Positions 51,416 through 61,031 of a stretch of DNA of 64,000 bases are shown here, piece after piece (positions within the stretch are counted from its first letter, which is position 1; each line of letters begins with the position of its first letter). This DNA is from Anaerolineae bacterium. GTDB taxonomy: Bacteria; Chloroflexota; Anaerolineae; Aggregatilineales; Phototrophicaceae. The stretch covers positions 1-64,000 of the forward strand of contig JALHOR010000009.1 of the NCBI GenBank assembly GCA_022842885.1, given 5' to 3'. Under the pieces are notes generated by a model. It was not told the origin of the DNA. It was given only the letters and a program-made list of their open reading frames with translations, and did no database searches. Made by a program: the position numbers and the translations under genes.

Positions 51416-52600
51416 ATGCCCCAAGTCACCATTCGTCGCTTGACCGATAGCGAAGACCATTTGAACTATTTATTTCCGTTGACGAATTACGGTTTCCGGG
51501 CGTCGCCGCCTATGCCCACCGAAGAAGAAATGCGCGGTTGGTTACAGCCCGGCACTGAACGCATTATCTTTGTCATTTTTGAAGATGACCAAGTTGTGGC
51601 GGGTGCTGGTTGCATTCCAATGTATCAGAATGTGCGCGGCGGCATTTACCCGATGGGTGGGATTGCGCCCGTTGTGACGCTGCCACAAGCCCGGCGCAAA
51701 GGTTACGCCCGCCGTTTAATGCAGCAACATTTTGAGGATATGTATGAAATGGGGCAAGTCTTCAGCGGCTTGTATCCTTTTCGGGAATCATTTTATGAAC
51801 GCTTAGGGTATGTGACGTTTCCGCAGGTGCGGACGGTCAAATTTTCACCTCAAAATTTGTTACCATTATTGAAATCCTCTTTTAATGGCAGCGTGGAGAT
51901 GTTGCCCATTAAAGACGGTTTTGACCAATATCGCATCTATACTGAATTGCATTTGCCTTATGTGCATGGCATGGCGTATTTTCCGCCGGTGGTTGCCACC
52001 CGCACCCGCGATAGTCACCGTTGGTTGGCATTGGCAAAATCTGATGGGAATATCATCGGCTGTATGCTGTATCACATTACTGGGTATTTTGAGACGCTAA
52101 AAGCCGAAAAATTTTTGTACAACGCCGGGGCGGGGCGCTTTTTGCTGTTGGAGTGGTTAGCCCGCCACGCTGACCAAGTACGCGAAATTGAAATCAAGCT
52201 GCCCGCCCATGAACTGCCAGAAACATGGTTTTCTGATATGACTATCAAATCAGCATCGCATGATTGGGTCACACCGATGGGTCGGGTGATTAATGTGGGA
52301 CAAATGGGCGGCATGTTGGTAGGCAGCGGGCATTTTAATGCTCGTATTGTGGATGAACTCGCGCCTTGGAACAACTCCATTTTTAACTTTCAGTCTTCCG
52401 GGGGGCAACTGCGAGTCATTGCTACGCGCACATTGGCAGATTTTACGCTGACGATTCAGGGATTATCCGCGTTGGCATATGGCACCCATGACCCCGGCGA
52501 TTTTGCTTATCGTGGTTGGGGCGACCCGAATCCTGACCAGCAAATGCTGCTGCGAGGGATGTTTCCGCGTCGCCTACCCTATATGCACGAAGATTATTAG
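51416..52600 (+). CDS. Eis-like GNAT N-acetyltransferase
   Basis: A 394-aa protein with two GNAT-type halves and a sterol-carrier-like C-terminus, as in the Eis family. The acetyl-CoA motif is PQARRKGYARRLMQQHFEDM (QxxGxG/A type) after GGIAPVVTL, and the sequence YPFRESFYERLGYVTFPQVR follows. Eis enzymes acetylate amines, including aminoglycosides, but many act on other substrates. The ATG at 51416 is given; a TTG two codons earlier has a closer AGGA box. The last bases overlap the next, convergent gene by four bp. Confidence 0.85.
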   Translation: MPQVTIRRLTDSEDHLNYLFPLTNYGFRASPPMPTEEEMRGWLQPGTERIIFVIFEDDQVVAGAGCIPMYQNVRGGIYPMGGIAPVVTLPQARRKGYARRLMQQHFEDMYEMGQVFSGLYPFRESFYERLGYVTFPQVRTVKFSPQNLLPLLKSSFNGSVEMLPIKDGFDQYRIYTELHLPYVHGMAYFPPVVATRTRDSHRWLALAKSDGNIIGCMLYHITGYFETLKAEKFLYNAGAGRFLLLEWLARHADQVREIEIKLPAHELPETWFSDMTIKSASHDWVTPMGRVINVGQMGGMLVGSGHFNARIVDELAPWNNSIFNFQSSGGQLRVIATRTLADFTLTIQGLSALAYGTHDPGDFAYRGWGDPNPDQQMLLRGMFPRRLPYMHEDY

Positions 52601-53397
52601 CGTTTCACGAAGGTATCATAGCTGGCATCTACTTCGCTTTTGAAAGATTTCCAGACGCCGTAATAAAATGCGGCACTGAGCATCAAAATAGCGATTAATG
52701 CCCACGTAAATGCGACGATGGTTGTGCCAGTGCCAATCGGCACTAGGGGCATGTATTCGTTGGCAAATGAAGTGGCATCATTTTGGATTGCACCGAGTGA
52801 TGCCCCCGTATTTTGGGTGAGCCACCATACATCCATGACAGCATTTAACGCCGTCGAAACTGCCAGTACATTCAAGAGCAGCATCGTTGCCCAACGTGGC
52901 GCTTTTGCACCTAACCCCATTAAACCCAAGCCGGAAATGATACCGATAAACATTGCCAAAGTCAGAAAAGACCCATCGGTGCGGGCAAACAACACCGAAA
53001 ATGCCACCATGCCCACGCCTATCAAAATCGCCATCTGATTCACATAACGCGGGAAGCGATTCATCATAAAAAATAAAACTGAGCCGAACAACGCCGCACC
53101 CAAATAACCAGCGGGTTTCACCAACCAACCCGCACCGCCAAGGCGATACGCTACACCTGAACCATCGGGAAAGACTTCAAAACCGACCACTTCGCCCCCA
53201 GAAATCAGTGTAGCGGCGCTGTGGGAGGCTTCGTGAATATACGTCACAAATAAATTGAGAGGGTACAATAAGCCGCGTACCTCCCGAATATTCCATAAGG
53301 CATAGACCAGAACGATGGCAATAGCCGTTATTAATAACGCCTGCCGACGATAGCGACGCGGATTCACTAAATCATTATCAAGGCGAATATCATTCAT
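52597..53397 (-). CDS. M50B-like membrane metalloprotease
   Basis: A 266-aa integral membrane protein with about seven spans. The zinc motif HEASH (in YIHEASHSAATLISGG) matches the HExxH of the peptidase M50B-like family, site-2 protease relatives that cut within the membrane. No PDZ domain is present. The ATG at 53397 is chosen because an AGGA box lies just upstream and an earlier GTG at 53418 is too close to the TATAAT at 53430-53435 on this strand. Confidence 0.9.
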   Translation of the reverse strand: MNDIRLDNDLVNPRRYRRQALLITAIAIVLVYALWNIREVRGLLYPLNLFVTYIHEASHSAATLISGGEVVGFEVFPDGSGVAYRLGGAGWLVKPAGYLGAALFGSVLFFMMNRFPRYVNQMAILIGVGMVAFSVLFARTDGSFLTLAMFIGIISGLGLMGLGAKAPRWATMLLLNVLAVSTALNAVMDVWWLTQNTGASLGAIQNDATSFANEYMPLVPIGTGTTIVAFTWALIAILMLSAAFYYGVWKSFKSEVDASYDTFVKR

Positions 53398-53517
53398 GCA
53401 GCACTTTTTCCTTTTCACAATCTAGTCAAATTATACGCCAGAAAACCCCAAAGAGTTGTTTTGCGGTTGTAAAATGTGGCAGCAATTTTTGGTAAAACGG
53501 CGCAAATCTGATATTCT

Positions 53518-54804
53518 ATGACATCACATCATCATCCTTTGTCTGCGAGTAACACGATGACACCACAACCAGAAATATCCATTTCTGAAAATAAGACGGT
53601 AATTTCTATGAGTGAATTGGCAGCACAATTACGCAACGATATTGATAGTCGGATTGAAAAAGCGGAACTTGGACGTTTATTGGATACCTGCAAACGCGCC
53701 TTGCAAGCAGCCCGCCATACCCAAGATAAACAAGGTGAAGCTGTCGCGCTGTACGGTTTGGCAGCGTATCATCAGCATATCGGGCAATTTCGTGAGGCAC
53801 GCTTGTTGAATGATGGTTGCCAGTCTATTGCTCGTGAATTGCGAGCAGGAGAACTGGTGATAGATGCGCTCATTCAACGTGCCGAAATTCGGTTAAACGG
53901 TAGTTTCCAATATTATGAAGCGCAAGCAGATTATCAGGAAGCCTTAGAAGCGGCATACACGCTGAAGTACACTCGCGGTTTGGCGGCGGCGCTGATTGGG
54001 TTATCCGGTGTGTATGCTGTGTTGGAAATGACTACCACTGGGCGCAACTATGCCCGTGAAGGGTTAGATATTGCCCGCGAACTGAATTTACCTTGGTTGC
54101 AAGTGTTGGCACTCAATCGCTTAGGGGTGGTCTATCGCAGCGAGAAGAAAGCGGATATGGCGCTGCAATGTCATCAGCACGCGCTGAATATCGCCCGCGA
54201 TTTGCAATATCCCTTGCTGGAAAGCGCCTCGTTGTATCACTTGGGTATCGCCGCGCAAGCCCAATCTCAGGACGACGCTGCCCGTTACCTAGAAGATGGT
54301 TTGCAACTAGCACGAAGCCAGCAAGAAGTCGGCTTACAATTTTTAATTTGGAATGCGTTGGGCGAATTGTATATTGCCCGCCAAAACATGGAGACTGCCC
54401 GCGATTGTTACCAGAATATGCTGCGGGTAGCGACCGAGCATGATAACCCCATGTATGAAGCCTACACCGCATTGCAAATCGGACGCTTGCATTCGCTCCA
54501 ATCAGAACATGCCATTGCCCTGGATTATTATTCACAAGTATTGACCCTCAGCCGCCGCGCCCAAAATCCGTTGTGGCAAGCAATTGCCCAAGAATGGATA
54601 GCCGCATCGCATAGTAAATTGCATGATTATTCGCAAGCATTGGAGACACTCAATCAAGCGCGAGAAACCTACTTGGCATTAGACCATGATGCCGCCATGC
54701 GGCGCGTGATGGCAAATATTGTGCTGACTTATTTATTGTCAGTCTGGGATACGCTGCTGCGGGTGATTGGGGTACGAAAAAATGATGAAAATGGCGACTC
54801 ATAA
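53518..54804 (+). CDS. TPR protein, probable partner of the adjacent kinase
   Basis: A 428-aa helical protein with about eight TPR-type repeats (for example EAVALYGLAAYHQHIGQFRE, KADMALQCHQHALNIARDLQ, EHAIALDYYSQVLTLSRRAQ). An acidic-charged N-terminal 45 residues precede them, and the C-terminus ends in a charged tail after LTYLLSVWDTLL. No HTH or enzyme domain is seen. The small Ser/Thr kinase gene lies 72 bp downstream on the same strand, so this protein is a likely substrate or regulator. Confidence 0.9.
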   Translation: MTSHHHPLSASNTMTPQPEISISENKTVISMSELAAQLRNDIDSRIEKAELGRLLDTCKRALQAARHTQDKQGEAVALYGLAAYHQHIGQFREARLLNDGCQSIARELRAGELVIDALIQRAEIRLNGSFQYYEAQADYQEALEAAYTLKYTRGLAAALIGLSGVYAVLEMTTTGRNYAREGLDIARELNLPWLQVLALNRLGVVYRSEKKADMALQCHQHALNIARDLQYPLLESASLYHLGIAAQAQSQDDAARYLEDGLQLARSQQEVGLQFLIWNALGELYIARQNMETARDCYQNMLRVATEHDNPMYEAYTALQIGRLHSLQSEHAIALDYYSQVLTLSRRAQNPLWQAIAQEWIAASHSKLHDYSQALETLNQARETYLALDHDAAMRRVMANIVLTYLLSVWDTLLRVIGVRKNDENGDS

Positions 54805-54876
54805 TTCTGATGTCCAAAACAAATCTGCCAGAAACTGCGGGCTAAACGCCAAAAATGCAGAGCTAAAAGCGACCCT

Positions 54877-55689
54877 ATGATTTTGATTGGCAATCGGTAT
54901 CTCATTGAAGAAGACATTGGCGGTGGACGTATGGGCATGGTCTATCGGGGGATGGATACCGCCACCGATACGCCCGTTGCCATCAAACATCTGCGCTCAG
55001 AAGTGATTCTAGAACTGCCCAATACGGTAGAACGGTTTGCCCGCGAAGCAGCGGCGATGCAGCAACTCCATCATCCCAATATCATTCGCGTTTTGGCAAC
55101 GCTGACCGAACACGATGCCCATTACCTTATTATGGAATATGCCAGCGGTGGCACTTTGGCGGCACTATTGCAACAGCAGTCACCGCTGCCCATCCCGCGC
55201 GTTGTTGCCTTGGCACTGGATATTGCCGATGCCTTGGCACGCGCTCATCGTTTTGGCATTATTCACCGCGATGTCAAGCCCGCCAATATTTTGTTGAGCG
55301 CCGATGGCAGCGCCAAACTCGGCGATTTTGGCGAAGTGTATTTGGGTAGTCGCACACGCATCACCATGACGGATGAATTTATGGGGACGCTGCATTATAT
55401 GGCGCCCGAAGTTTTCGCCAACAAACCACCGACCGCCGGAATAGATTTATGGGCGTATGGCATTACGTTATATGAGATGCTGGCAGGTAAACGTCCGTTT
55501 TCTGGCAAAAATGCCCGCGATTTGATGAATCGTATCCTTGTACAATCCCCTCCTGCCCTAGACCGCAACGATGTTCCGGTTGAATTAAACCAGTTGGTAG
55601 AGCAGTTGTTGCAAAAAGACCCCAAACAACGCCTGCAATCGGCGCGGGAGGCAGGCGTTATTTTGATGCGCTTGTTGGACACTGCCTAA
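54877..55689 (+). CDS. minimal Ser/Thr protein kinase
   Basis: A 270-aa Hanks-type kinase consisting of little more than the catalytic domain. The glycine loop is GGGRMGMVY (residues 15-23), the ATP Lys is 37 (AIKHL), the catalytic HRD is 130-132 in HRDVKPANI, and DFG is at 150-152. There is no membrane span and no PASTA or other sensor, so control must come from partners, most likely the TPR protein encoded just upstream. It is followed by a metallo-hydrolase gene 94 bp away. Confidence 0.93.
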   Translation: MILIGNRYLIEEDIGGGRMGMVYRGMDTATDTPVAIKHLRSEVILELPNTVERFAREAAAMQQLHHPNIIRVLATLTEHDAHYLIMEYASGGTLAALLQQQSPLPIPRVVALALDIADALARAHRFGIIHRDVKPANILLSADGSAKLGDFGEVYLGSRTRITMTDEFMGTLHYMAPEVFANKPPTAGIDLWAYGITLYEMLAGKRPFSGKNARDLMNRILVQSPPALDRNDVPVELNQLVEQLLQKDPKQRLQSAREAGVILMRLLDTA

Positions 55690-55742
55690 CATTTTGCCTC
55701 ATGCGGAATAGGTCTTTTATCTATACGCTAGCGGTGCTTTGC

Positions 55743-55781
55743 GGTATCTTTTAGGTATATTAGCTTTCCAGAAAAGATACC
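55743..55781 (+). promoter_or_regulatory. stem-loop before the MBL gene start
   Basis: GGTATCTTTT (55743-55752) pairs perfectly with AAAAGATACC (55772-55781) around 19 bases. The GTG start at 55784 begins two bases after the stem, so the purine-rich ribosome-binding region AGAAAAGA would be held in the 3' arm. Control of translation is possible. Confidence 0.4.
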
Positions 55782-55783
55782 CT

Positions 55784-56809
55784 GTGAGTGACTTACCAGC
55801 AGTTGCCTGTTACACAACATCCAATGGTATTCGGCTGTATCGCCTGCCGATGATGGTCTTTCCAAATGGCTTCATCGCTTATGGCTATTTGGTCTTGAAT
55901 ACCGATATTCCCACGTTGATAGATACTGGGTCGGGCTATGGGCGCAGCAATGACGATTTATTGGCGGGGATTGCGGCGGTTCAAGAGCAATTTGGCGAAA
56001 AAATGAGCATCCAAGATATTGGGCGCGTCATTATCACGCATGGGCATGTAGACCACTTTGGTGGTTTAACTCATGTGCTAGAGGCAGCCGGCGGCGCACA
56101 AGTGGGCATTCATCCGTTGGATCGGCGCGTCTTGACTAATTATGAAGAACGAGTCGTTGTTGCCACCAAAAATCTGACCATTTATTTTCAGCGAGCAGGG
56201 GTATCGCCAGAACGCTTGCCCCAATTGCTCGATATGTATGGCTTTAGTAAAAAACATTTTCGCTCCATTCATGTGGATTTTATGCTGCAAGAAGGCGATG
56301 AAATCGATGGGATGCGCGTTTACCACGTGCCGGGGCATTGCTCTGGGCAAATTGCGCTGCTCATAGATGATATTCTGATTAGCGCCGACCATATTTTGCC
56401 GCGCACCTCACCCCATCTTGCCGCTGAGAGCATCACCCATTACACAGGGGCTGGGCATTATCAGGAATCGCTGCAAAAAATCTTGAATATCCCCGGCATT
56501 CGGCTGACATTGGGCGGGCATGAAGAACCGCTAGAAGATGTTTACAGCCGCACCCGCCAATTACAAGAACGCCTGAATGCCAAATTAGACCGTATCATGG
56601 ACATCATTCGGGCTGCCGCGCAACCTATGACCATTAGCGATATATCTAAAGCGATGTATGTGGATAAGCACGGCTTTGATGTGTTACTGGCATTGCAAGA
56701 AGCCGGCGCTTACATCGAATATTTGTATGACCGGGGCTATTTGGCGATAGAAAATTTAGAAGATTTTGAACATGACCATAATCCGGCACTGCTCTATACA
56801 GTGCTATAA
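55784..56809 (+). CDS. MBL-fold metallo-hydrolase with C-terminal winged-helix-like domain
   Basis: A 341-aa metallo-beta-lactamase-fold hydrolase. The metal motif is THGHVDHFGG (HxHxDH), with the later His in YHVPGHCSGQ and Asp in ISADHILPR, so the two-metal site looks complete. The last 70 residues, with AQPMTISDISKAMY and VLLALQEAGAYIEYLYDRGY, resemble a winged helix as in LACTB2-like hydrolases, which act on RNA or thioesters. The start GTG at 55784 is preferred over a TTG at 55739 because the latter lies in the stem-loop region. Confidence 0.9.
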   Translation: MSDLPAVACYTTSNGIRLYRLPMMVFPNGFIAYGYLVLNTDIPTLIDTGSGYGRSNDDLLAGIAAVQEQFGEKMSIQDIGRVIITHGHVDHFGGLTHVLEAAGGAQVGIHPLDRRVLTNYEERVVVATKNLTIYFQRAGVSPERLPQLLDMYGFSKKHFRSIHVDFMLQEGDEIDGMRVYHVPGHCSGQIALLIDDILISADHILPRTSPHLAAESITHYTGAGHYQESLQKILNIPGIRLTLGGHEEPLEDVYSRTRQLQERLNAKLDRIMDIIRAAAQPMTISDISKAMYVDKHGFDVLLALQEAGAYIEYLYDRGYLAIENLEDFEHDHNPALLYTVL

Positions 56810-56824
56810 CCAAGGACGCAAACA

Positions 56825-57532
56825 ATGATGATAACATTACGAAAAACAGGCATGATGTTGGTTATTGCATTGGTGTGGGTGGGCATTGCTTTGGCGCATA
56901 ATCCCCGCGTGGAACGCACCGATTGGAGTGATTTTGAAAATCCATATGTGATTGAAGATGGGGATGTGTCGTTTGCTTTCTTTGGCTATCTGGACTCTGC
57001 CGAAGACATTGATGTTTTTCAAATCATATTTGAAGATGAAACACCAACGTTGCACATAGATGATTTTGTGCCTGTGTGTGGGGCGCATTATGCCGATTTT
57101 TATCTCGATTATGTGGTTTTGGCAGACGATTATGCGACGGCATCCGATTATGAGGATTTGGAACTACCCTTTGAATTGCCGGAAGATGCCGGGATTTTGT
57201 TTGCGAGTGAGCGCCCCGAATACGACGAAAATACCGATGAACGCCCTTATCTATATGAGCATCATACCCGCCGCGATTATTACGAATCGCCAGAGTACGA
57301 TATAGAGTTGCCGGCTGCGGGACAGTATTGGTTGGTGTTATACAATGCCGATGGTTTGGCGGGCGATTATCTATTAGCGACGGGGATTCTGGAACAATTT
57401 TTTGCGCCGCTGCCCACCGAACCGGAAGATGTAGCGACCAACACGCGCGGTTTATGGCTGCATCGGGATTGTGCCAAAAGCCCAGATGACCCCACCGCGA
57501 TTATCAATATTGTTGAAGACGATAATGAATAA
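56825..57532 (+). CDS. exported protein of unknown function, PPC-like
   Basis: A 235-aa secreted protein with signal peptide (MMLVIALVWVGIALA region near residues 10-25). The mature part is acidic and Tyr-rich, with EDIDVFQIIF and a closing strand AAGQYWLVLYNADGLAGDYL, which recalls pre-peptidase C-terminal (PPC) beta-sandwich domains. No catalytic motif is seen. Its stop overlaps the next gene's start, so the two are translationally coupled. Confidence 0.8.
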   Translation: MMITLRKTGMMLVIALVWVGIALAHNPRVERTDWSDFENPYVIEDGDVSFAFFGYLDSAEDIDVFQIIFEDETPTLHIDDFVPVCGAHYADFYLDYVVLADDYATASDYEDLELPFELPEDAGILFASERPEYDENTDERPYLYEHHTRRDYYESPEYDIELPAAGQYWLVLYNADGLAGDYLLATGILEQFFAPLPTEPEDVATNTRGLWLHRDCAKSPDDPTAIINIVEDDNE

Positions 57533-58481
57533 GCATGGCATGAACAAATTACATAGCGTATCTCTAGGGCAAACCTATCGTAACATCCTGATAGTGTGTT
57601 TGCTCTTGTTGTGCTGCGCCCCCGCATTAGGGCAAGAGTCGTCAACTTCAGATGCATCCTTTGAATGTTTGACAAATGAAGATGCATTTTTACAGCATAT
57701 TGAGCAGGGGGCGTTTTATCGTGGGCGGCGCGATTACAACCGCGCCTATCAAGAATACAATTGTGTTATCGAAATAGACCCTTTTTCGCCTTTGGGGTAT
57801 CGTGGGCGGGCAATCGCATTAATCGAACAAGGCAATTATCAAACAGCCCTCGCGGATTTGGAAATTGCCTTGAACATCATGCCAGATGATGCCCTGTTGT
57901 ATAACAGCCAAGGTTGGGCATATTTTGGTTTAGGCGATACAGAAGCGGCGCTGACGAGCCTGAATCGAGCGATTGCGCTTGACCCCAATTATGCGCTTGC
58001 CTTTAATAATCGTGGTTTAGTGGAGCGCAGTGTAGGCGATTTAGAAGCCGCCCTGCGTGATTTCCAAGTGGCGATTGATTTGGGTTATCCTGACCGTCGT
58101 TATGTGCCATATATCAATATGGGCGATACCTATGCTGAAGAATTGAACGATTTGCATTCAGCAGCACAGTGGTACGAAACTGCTACCTACATTACCCCTA
58201 GTGTCAGTTTCATCCATGAAAAATTGGGCGATGTTTATGCAGAACTGGGCATGTGGAGCAAATCTGCCTACCATTATGAACAGTTTATATACCTAGAAGA
58301 TTTAGACCGCCCCCAAGTGTTGTACTATGTGCGTGTGGCAGCAATGCGCGAATTTTTGCTGCTATATGCCCCCACGCTGCTCATCGTAGCAATTTTGGCA
58401 TATTTTTTTCTGGCACCAAGGTATCGTCGGTGGCGACAACAACGCCTCAAAGCCCCATCTGCTATTCCACCATCAGCTTAA
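57525..58481 (+). CDS. exported or membrane-anchored TPR protein
   Basis: A 318-aa protein. A hydrophobic N-terminus (ILIVCLLLLCCAPALGQ) reads as a signal peptide, and a C-terminal span (LLIVAILAYFFLA) may anchor it. Between are about five TPRs with strong consensus, for example SPLGYRGRAIALIEQGNYQT, YNSQGWAYFGLGDTEAALTS and YALAFNNRGLVERSVGDLEA. The ATG at 57525 overlaps the previous stop by eight bp, a sign of coupling; 57540 is an alternative. It could assemble surface complexes together with the preceding exported protein. Confidence 0.85.
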   Translation: MNKHGMNKLHSVSLGQTYRNILIVCLLLLCCAPALGQESSTSDASFECLTNEDAFLQHIEQGAFYRGRRDYNRAYQEYNCVIEIDPFSPLGYRGRAIALIEQGNYQTALADLEIALNIMPDDALLYNSQGWAYFGLGDTEAALTSLNRAIALDPNYALAFNNRGLVERSVGDLEAALRDFQVAIDLGYPDRRYVPYINMGDTYAEELNDLHSAAQWYETATYITPSVSFIHEKLGDVYAELGMWSKSAYHYEQFIYLEDLDRPQVLYYVRVAAMREFLLLYAPTLLIVAILAYFFLAPRYRRWRQQRLKAPSAIPPSA

Positions 58482-59107
58482 GAATTGCGCGATTTGTCCG
58501 AGAAGGAAATATTCATCGGAATGTGGTGTAAATCGGCTGAGTCCAATAAACGATGATTAATGGCAAAGCCTTTGAATAATTCTGGCAGTAATTGGCGCAT
58601 TCGCTCATAATCTATCCCCGGTACGCTGATATTCACTGCCAACAAGTGGTCAGAATCAGGCACTCGCACTGCCAAGACCAACGCAATATTATTCATGTCG
58701 CTATTCAGCAAATAATAGGCAGAGTCATGTTCTTGCCAGACAAAAGCAATGGGATCACTCAGAAGATTTGCTTGGTCAACGTCGGATTTTTGCAAAATCT
58801 CGTTAAGGGCATCTAGAGTAGCATGTTCTGGGGTGATGTCCGCCAGCCATAGATGCATCACAATCCCTTCTAAATCGCCTTGATGATTTAAAGGGTTCAC
58901 TTCTTCTGTTAAAACGATGTGTTGGTTATCATGATACAAATTCCATCCAGACAGATGGTAAAGCCGCACCGCCACATCTGCCAACGGCAAATCAATATAG
59001 GTATTATTGGGTGTGGGTATACGCGAAGGCTCTACTGATGTTTGTATTGGAATACATCCAGTCAGTAAAATAGCGCAGAATACAATATAGTAACAAATAC
59101 GATACAT
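58478..59107 (-). CDS. putative lipoprotein
   Basis: A 209-aa protein with a lipobox LTGC in CAILLTGCIPIQ after a short hydrophobic stretch, so it should be anchored in the membrane by lipidation. The rest, with HLSGWNLYHDNQHIVLTEEV and DPIAFVWQEHDSAYYLLN, is a mixed alpha/beta domain resembling PsbP/Mog1-like folds but too weak to assign. The ATG at 59107 keeps the lipobox close to the start. It overlaps the convergent TPR gene by four bp. Confidence 0.75.
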   Translation of the reverse strand: MYRICYYIVFCAILLTGCIPIQTSVEPSRIPTPNNTYIDLPLADVAVRLYHLSGWNLYHDNQHIVLTEEVNPLNHQGDLEGIVMHLWLADITPEHATLDALNEILQKSDVDQANLLSDPIAFVWQEHDSAYYLLNSDMNNIALVLAVRVPDSDHLLAVNISVPGIDYERMRQLLPELFKGFAINHRLLDSADLHHIPMNISFSDKSRNS

Positions 59108-59212
59108 AACAACAAATTTCAAACACTGTTGACAATCTCACACAGCATCCGACTATAGCATAAATTATGACCAAGATTGGAAAAACTAAGAGAGTATTAA
59201 TTGGAAGTTTAT

Positions 59213-60934
59213 CTAACGTCCCAGAATTCGCCGTCTGAGCAACCCCAAAATCCACCACAATTCGGTGAGGCGCAGCGCCAAAGCCACACCCATAAACACA
59301 ATGCCGCACAAGCCGCCTGCCACCATGACCAACAGCACCTCGCGCACAATGCCTTGCGTGCCAATCAAATCGCTCAATGCTGGTAGCGTCCAACTACCGA
59401 CCCAAGTCATCACCAGTGCGGCAATCAGGGTTTTGGTGGCAGTAATGAATAATTTTTGGCGGGCAAATCCCCCCAACCGCTGCCGCAAGAGGATACCAGA
59501 GACTAGGGCATGTAAAATGTGCTTCAGGCTATCGGCTATCATCAGGCTAAATAAGCCGTAACGCGGCAGCAACGCAATTGCGACCACCAGATAAATAACG
59601 AGGCTGAATATGCCCACTATCGCTGGTGTGACGGTATCTTTGCGGGCATAAAAAGCATAGACCAGCAGCAAATCTATCGCAGCAAATGGCAAACCGATGA
59701 GATACAAACGCAGTGCCACGGCTGTAATATCAGTATCCACCGTCGTAAATGCGCCATGTTCAAATAACATGCTGATGATAGGGATTGCCAGCACAAATAA
59801 ACCTGCGGTTGCTGGAATAATTAGCGTCGTTGCCAAGCGCAGCCCAAGCCCCAATGTATCTTTGAATGCCCGCAACCCTTCTTTCGTAGCGAGGGCGGCT
59901 TGCCCTGCCAATGTCGGCAAGATAGCAATGCTGATGGCGGTGGCAACCAAGCCCTGCGGAAATTGAATCAATGTGGTCGCCCAATTCATATAAGCAATGC
60001 TACCGTGTCCGGTTTGGCTGGCAAGGTTATAGCTGACGGGGCGAATAATGAGCGTATCCATGATGAGCGAAAACATCACGGGGGCGTAAAGCAGGGCAAT
60101 ACTTTTTAATATCGGATGCCGCCAATGCAGTGTAAACCGCAATTGAGCGCCACTTAACCCCGGCAGTTGCAATGCCAATTGAATGACAGCGCCCACCAAC
60201 CAACCGATTGCTGCTGCCGTGATAGCACTAGGAACGCGCCCAATCACCAACGGACGCAGCACATCAAAGGTAAAACCCGGCGTAAATAAAAATTGCCAAG
60301 GTGAAACAAATAACAACGTCAATAACACGATGCTGCCATTAAATACAACGCCTGCTAGGGCAGGCAGCGCAAATTTTTTAAGGGCATATAACACCCCACT
60401 CAAAATCGCAAATAAGCCTAAAAAAACCAAGGCGGGGGCAGTTAAACGCAGTAAATGCGTCGCCAGATTTAAGGTCGCCTCATCTGCGCCACCCGCCGTC
60501 ACACGCACAATCTCCGGCGCGAAGAACTGAATCAGCAGCACTAAGCCAGTCAACAACACTGTCACCAGACTTATTAAGATAGAGACAACGCGCCATAATT
60601 CACGGCTGCCGCGCAGCACAATAATCTCGCTCAGTACCGGGATAATTGCCCCGTTGACATGCCCGCCAATCAGCAAATCGTACAAGGCACGCGGCACAAT
60701 AATCGCTACTTGGAAAGCATCTACCGCATACGAAGCCCCAAATAAAAATGTCAACACAGTTTCGCGCATCAAGCCCAACATGCGGCTGAGGATATTGCCG
60801 AGTGCCAGAATCACGGTAGCGCCCGCCACGCGGGCATTGGTATCAGCCTGTTTTGCTGCGGCTGTTTCAACCACAGTCGCCATCTCAGGCAAATCAGAAG
60901 TTAGGTTATTGGTTGGTACAGGGGAGACAGTCAT
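59213..60934 (-). CDS. murJ: lipid II flippase MurJ (MviN family)
   Basis: A 573-aa integral membrane protein with about 14 spans of the MATE-like MviN family, which flips lipid II for peptidoglycan synthesis. Typical sequences are NILSRMLGLMRETVLTFLFG in the first span with its conserved Arg, and ALVFLGLFAILSGVLYALKK and QFPQGLVATAISIAILPTLA further on. The ATG at 60934 is chosen over the first frame start at 61063, which would overlap the nucleotidyltransferase gene; the N-terminal 30 residues are still longer than usual. Confidence 0.93.
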   Translation of the reverse strand: MTVSPVPTNNLTSDLPEMATVVETAAAKQADTNARVAGATVILALGNILSRMLGLMRETVLTFLFGASYAVDAFQVAIIVPRALYDLLIGGHVNGAIIPVLSEIIVLRGSRELWRVVSILISLVTVLLTGLVLLIQFFAPEIVRVTAGGADEATLNLATHLLRLTAPALVFLGLFAILSGVLYALKKFALPALAGVVFNGSIVLLTLLFVSPWQFLFTPGFTFDVLRPLVIGRVPSAITAAAIGWLVGAVIQLALQLPGLSGAQLRFTLHWRHPILKSIALLYAPVMFSLIMDTLIIRPVSYNLASQTGHGSIAYMNWATTLIQFPQGLVATAISIAILPTLAGQAALATKEGLRAFKDTLGLGLRLATTLIIPATAGLFVLAIPIISMLFEHGAFTTVDTDITAVALRLYLIGLPFAAIDLLLVYAFYARKDTVTPAIVGIFSLVIYLVVAIALLPRYGLFSLMIADSLKHILHALVSGILLRQRLGGFARQKLFITATKTLIAALVMTWVGSWTLPALSDLIGTQGIVREVLLVMVAGGLCGIVFMGVALALRLTELWWILGLLRRRILGR

Positions 60935-61031
60935 AAGGCTAAAGTCGCGGTTCGTCCTATCGCAGGCATCCAACTGGTCATCGGAATGCCAGCGGGAAAA
61001 CGATAGCAGCATCCGATGATAAATCAATAGT

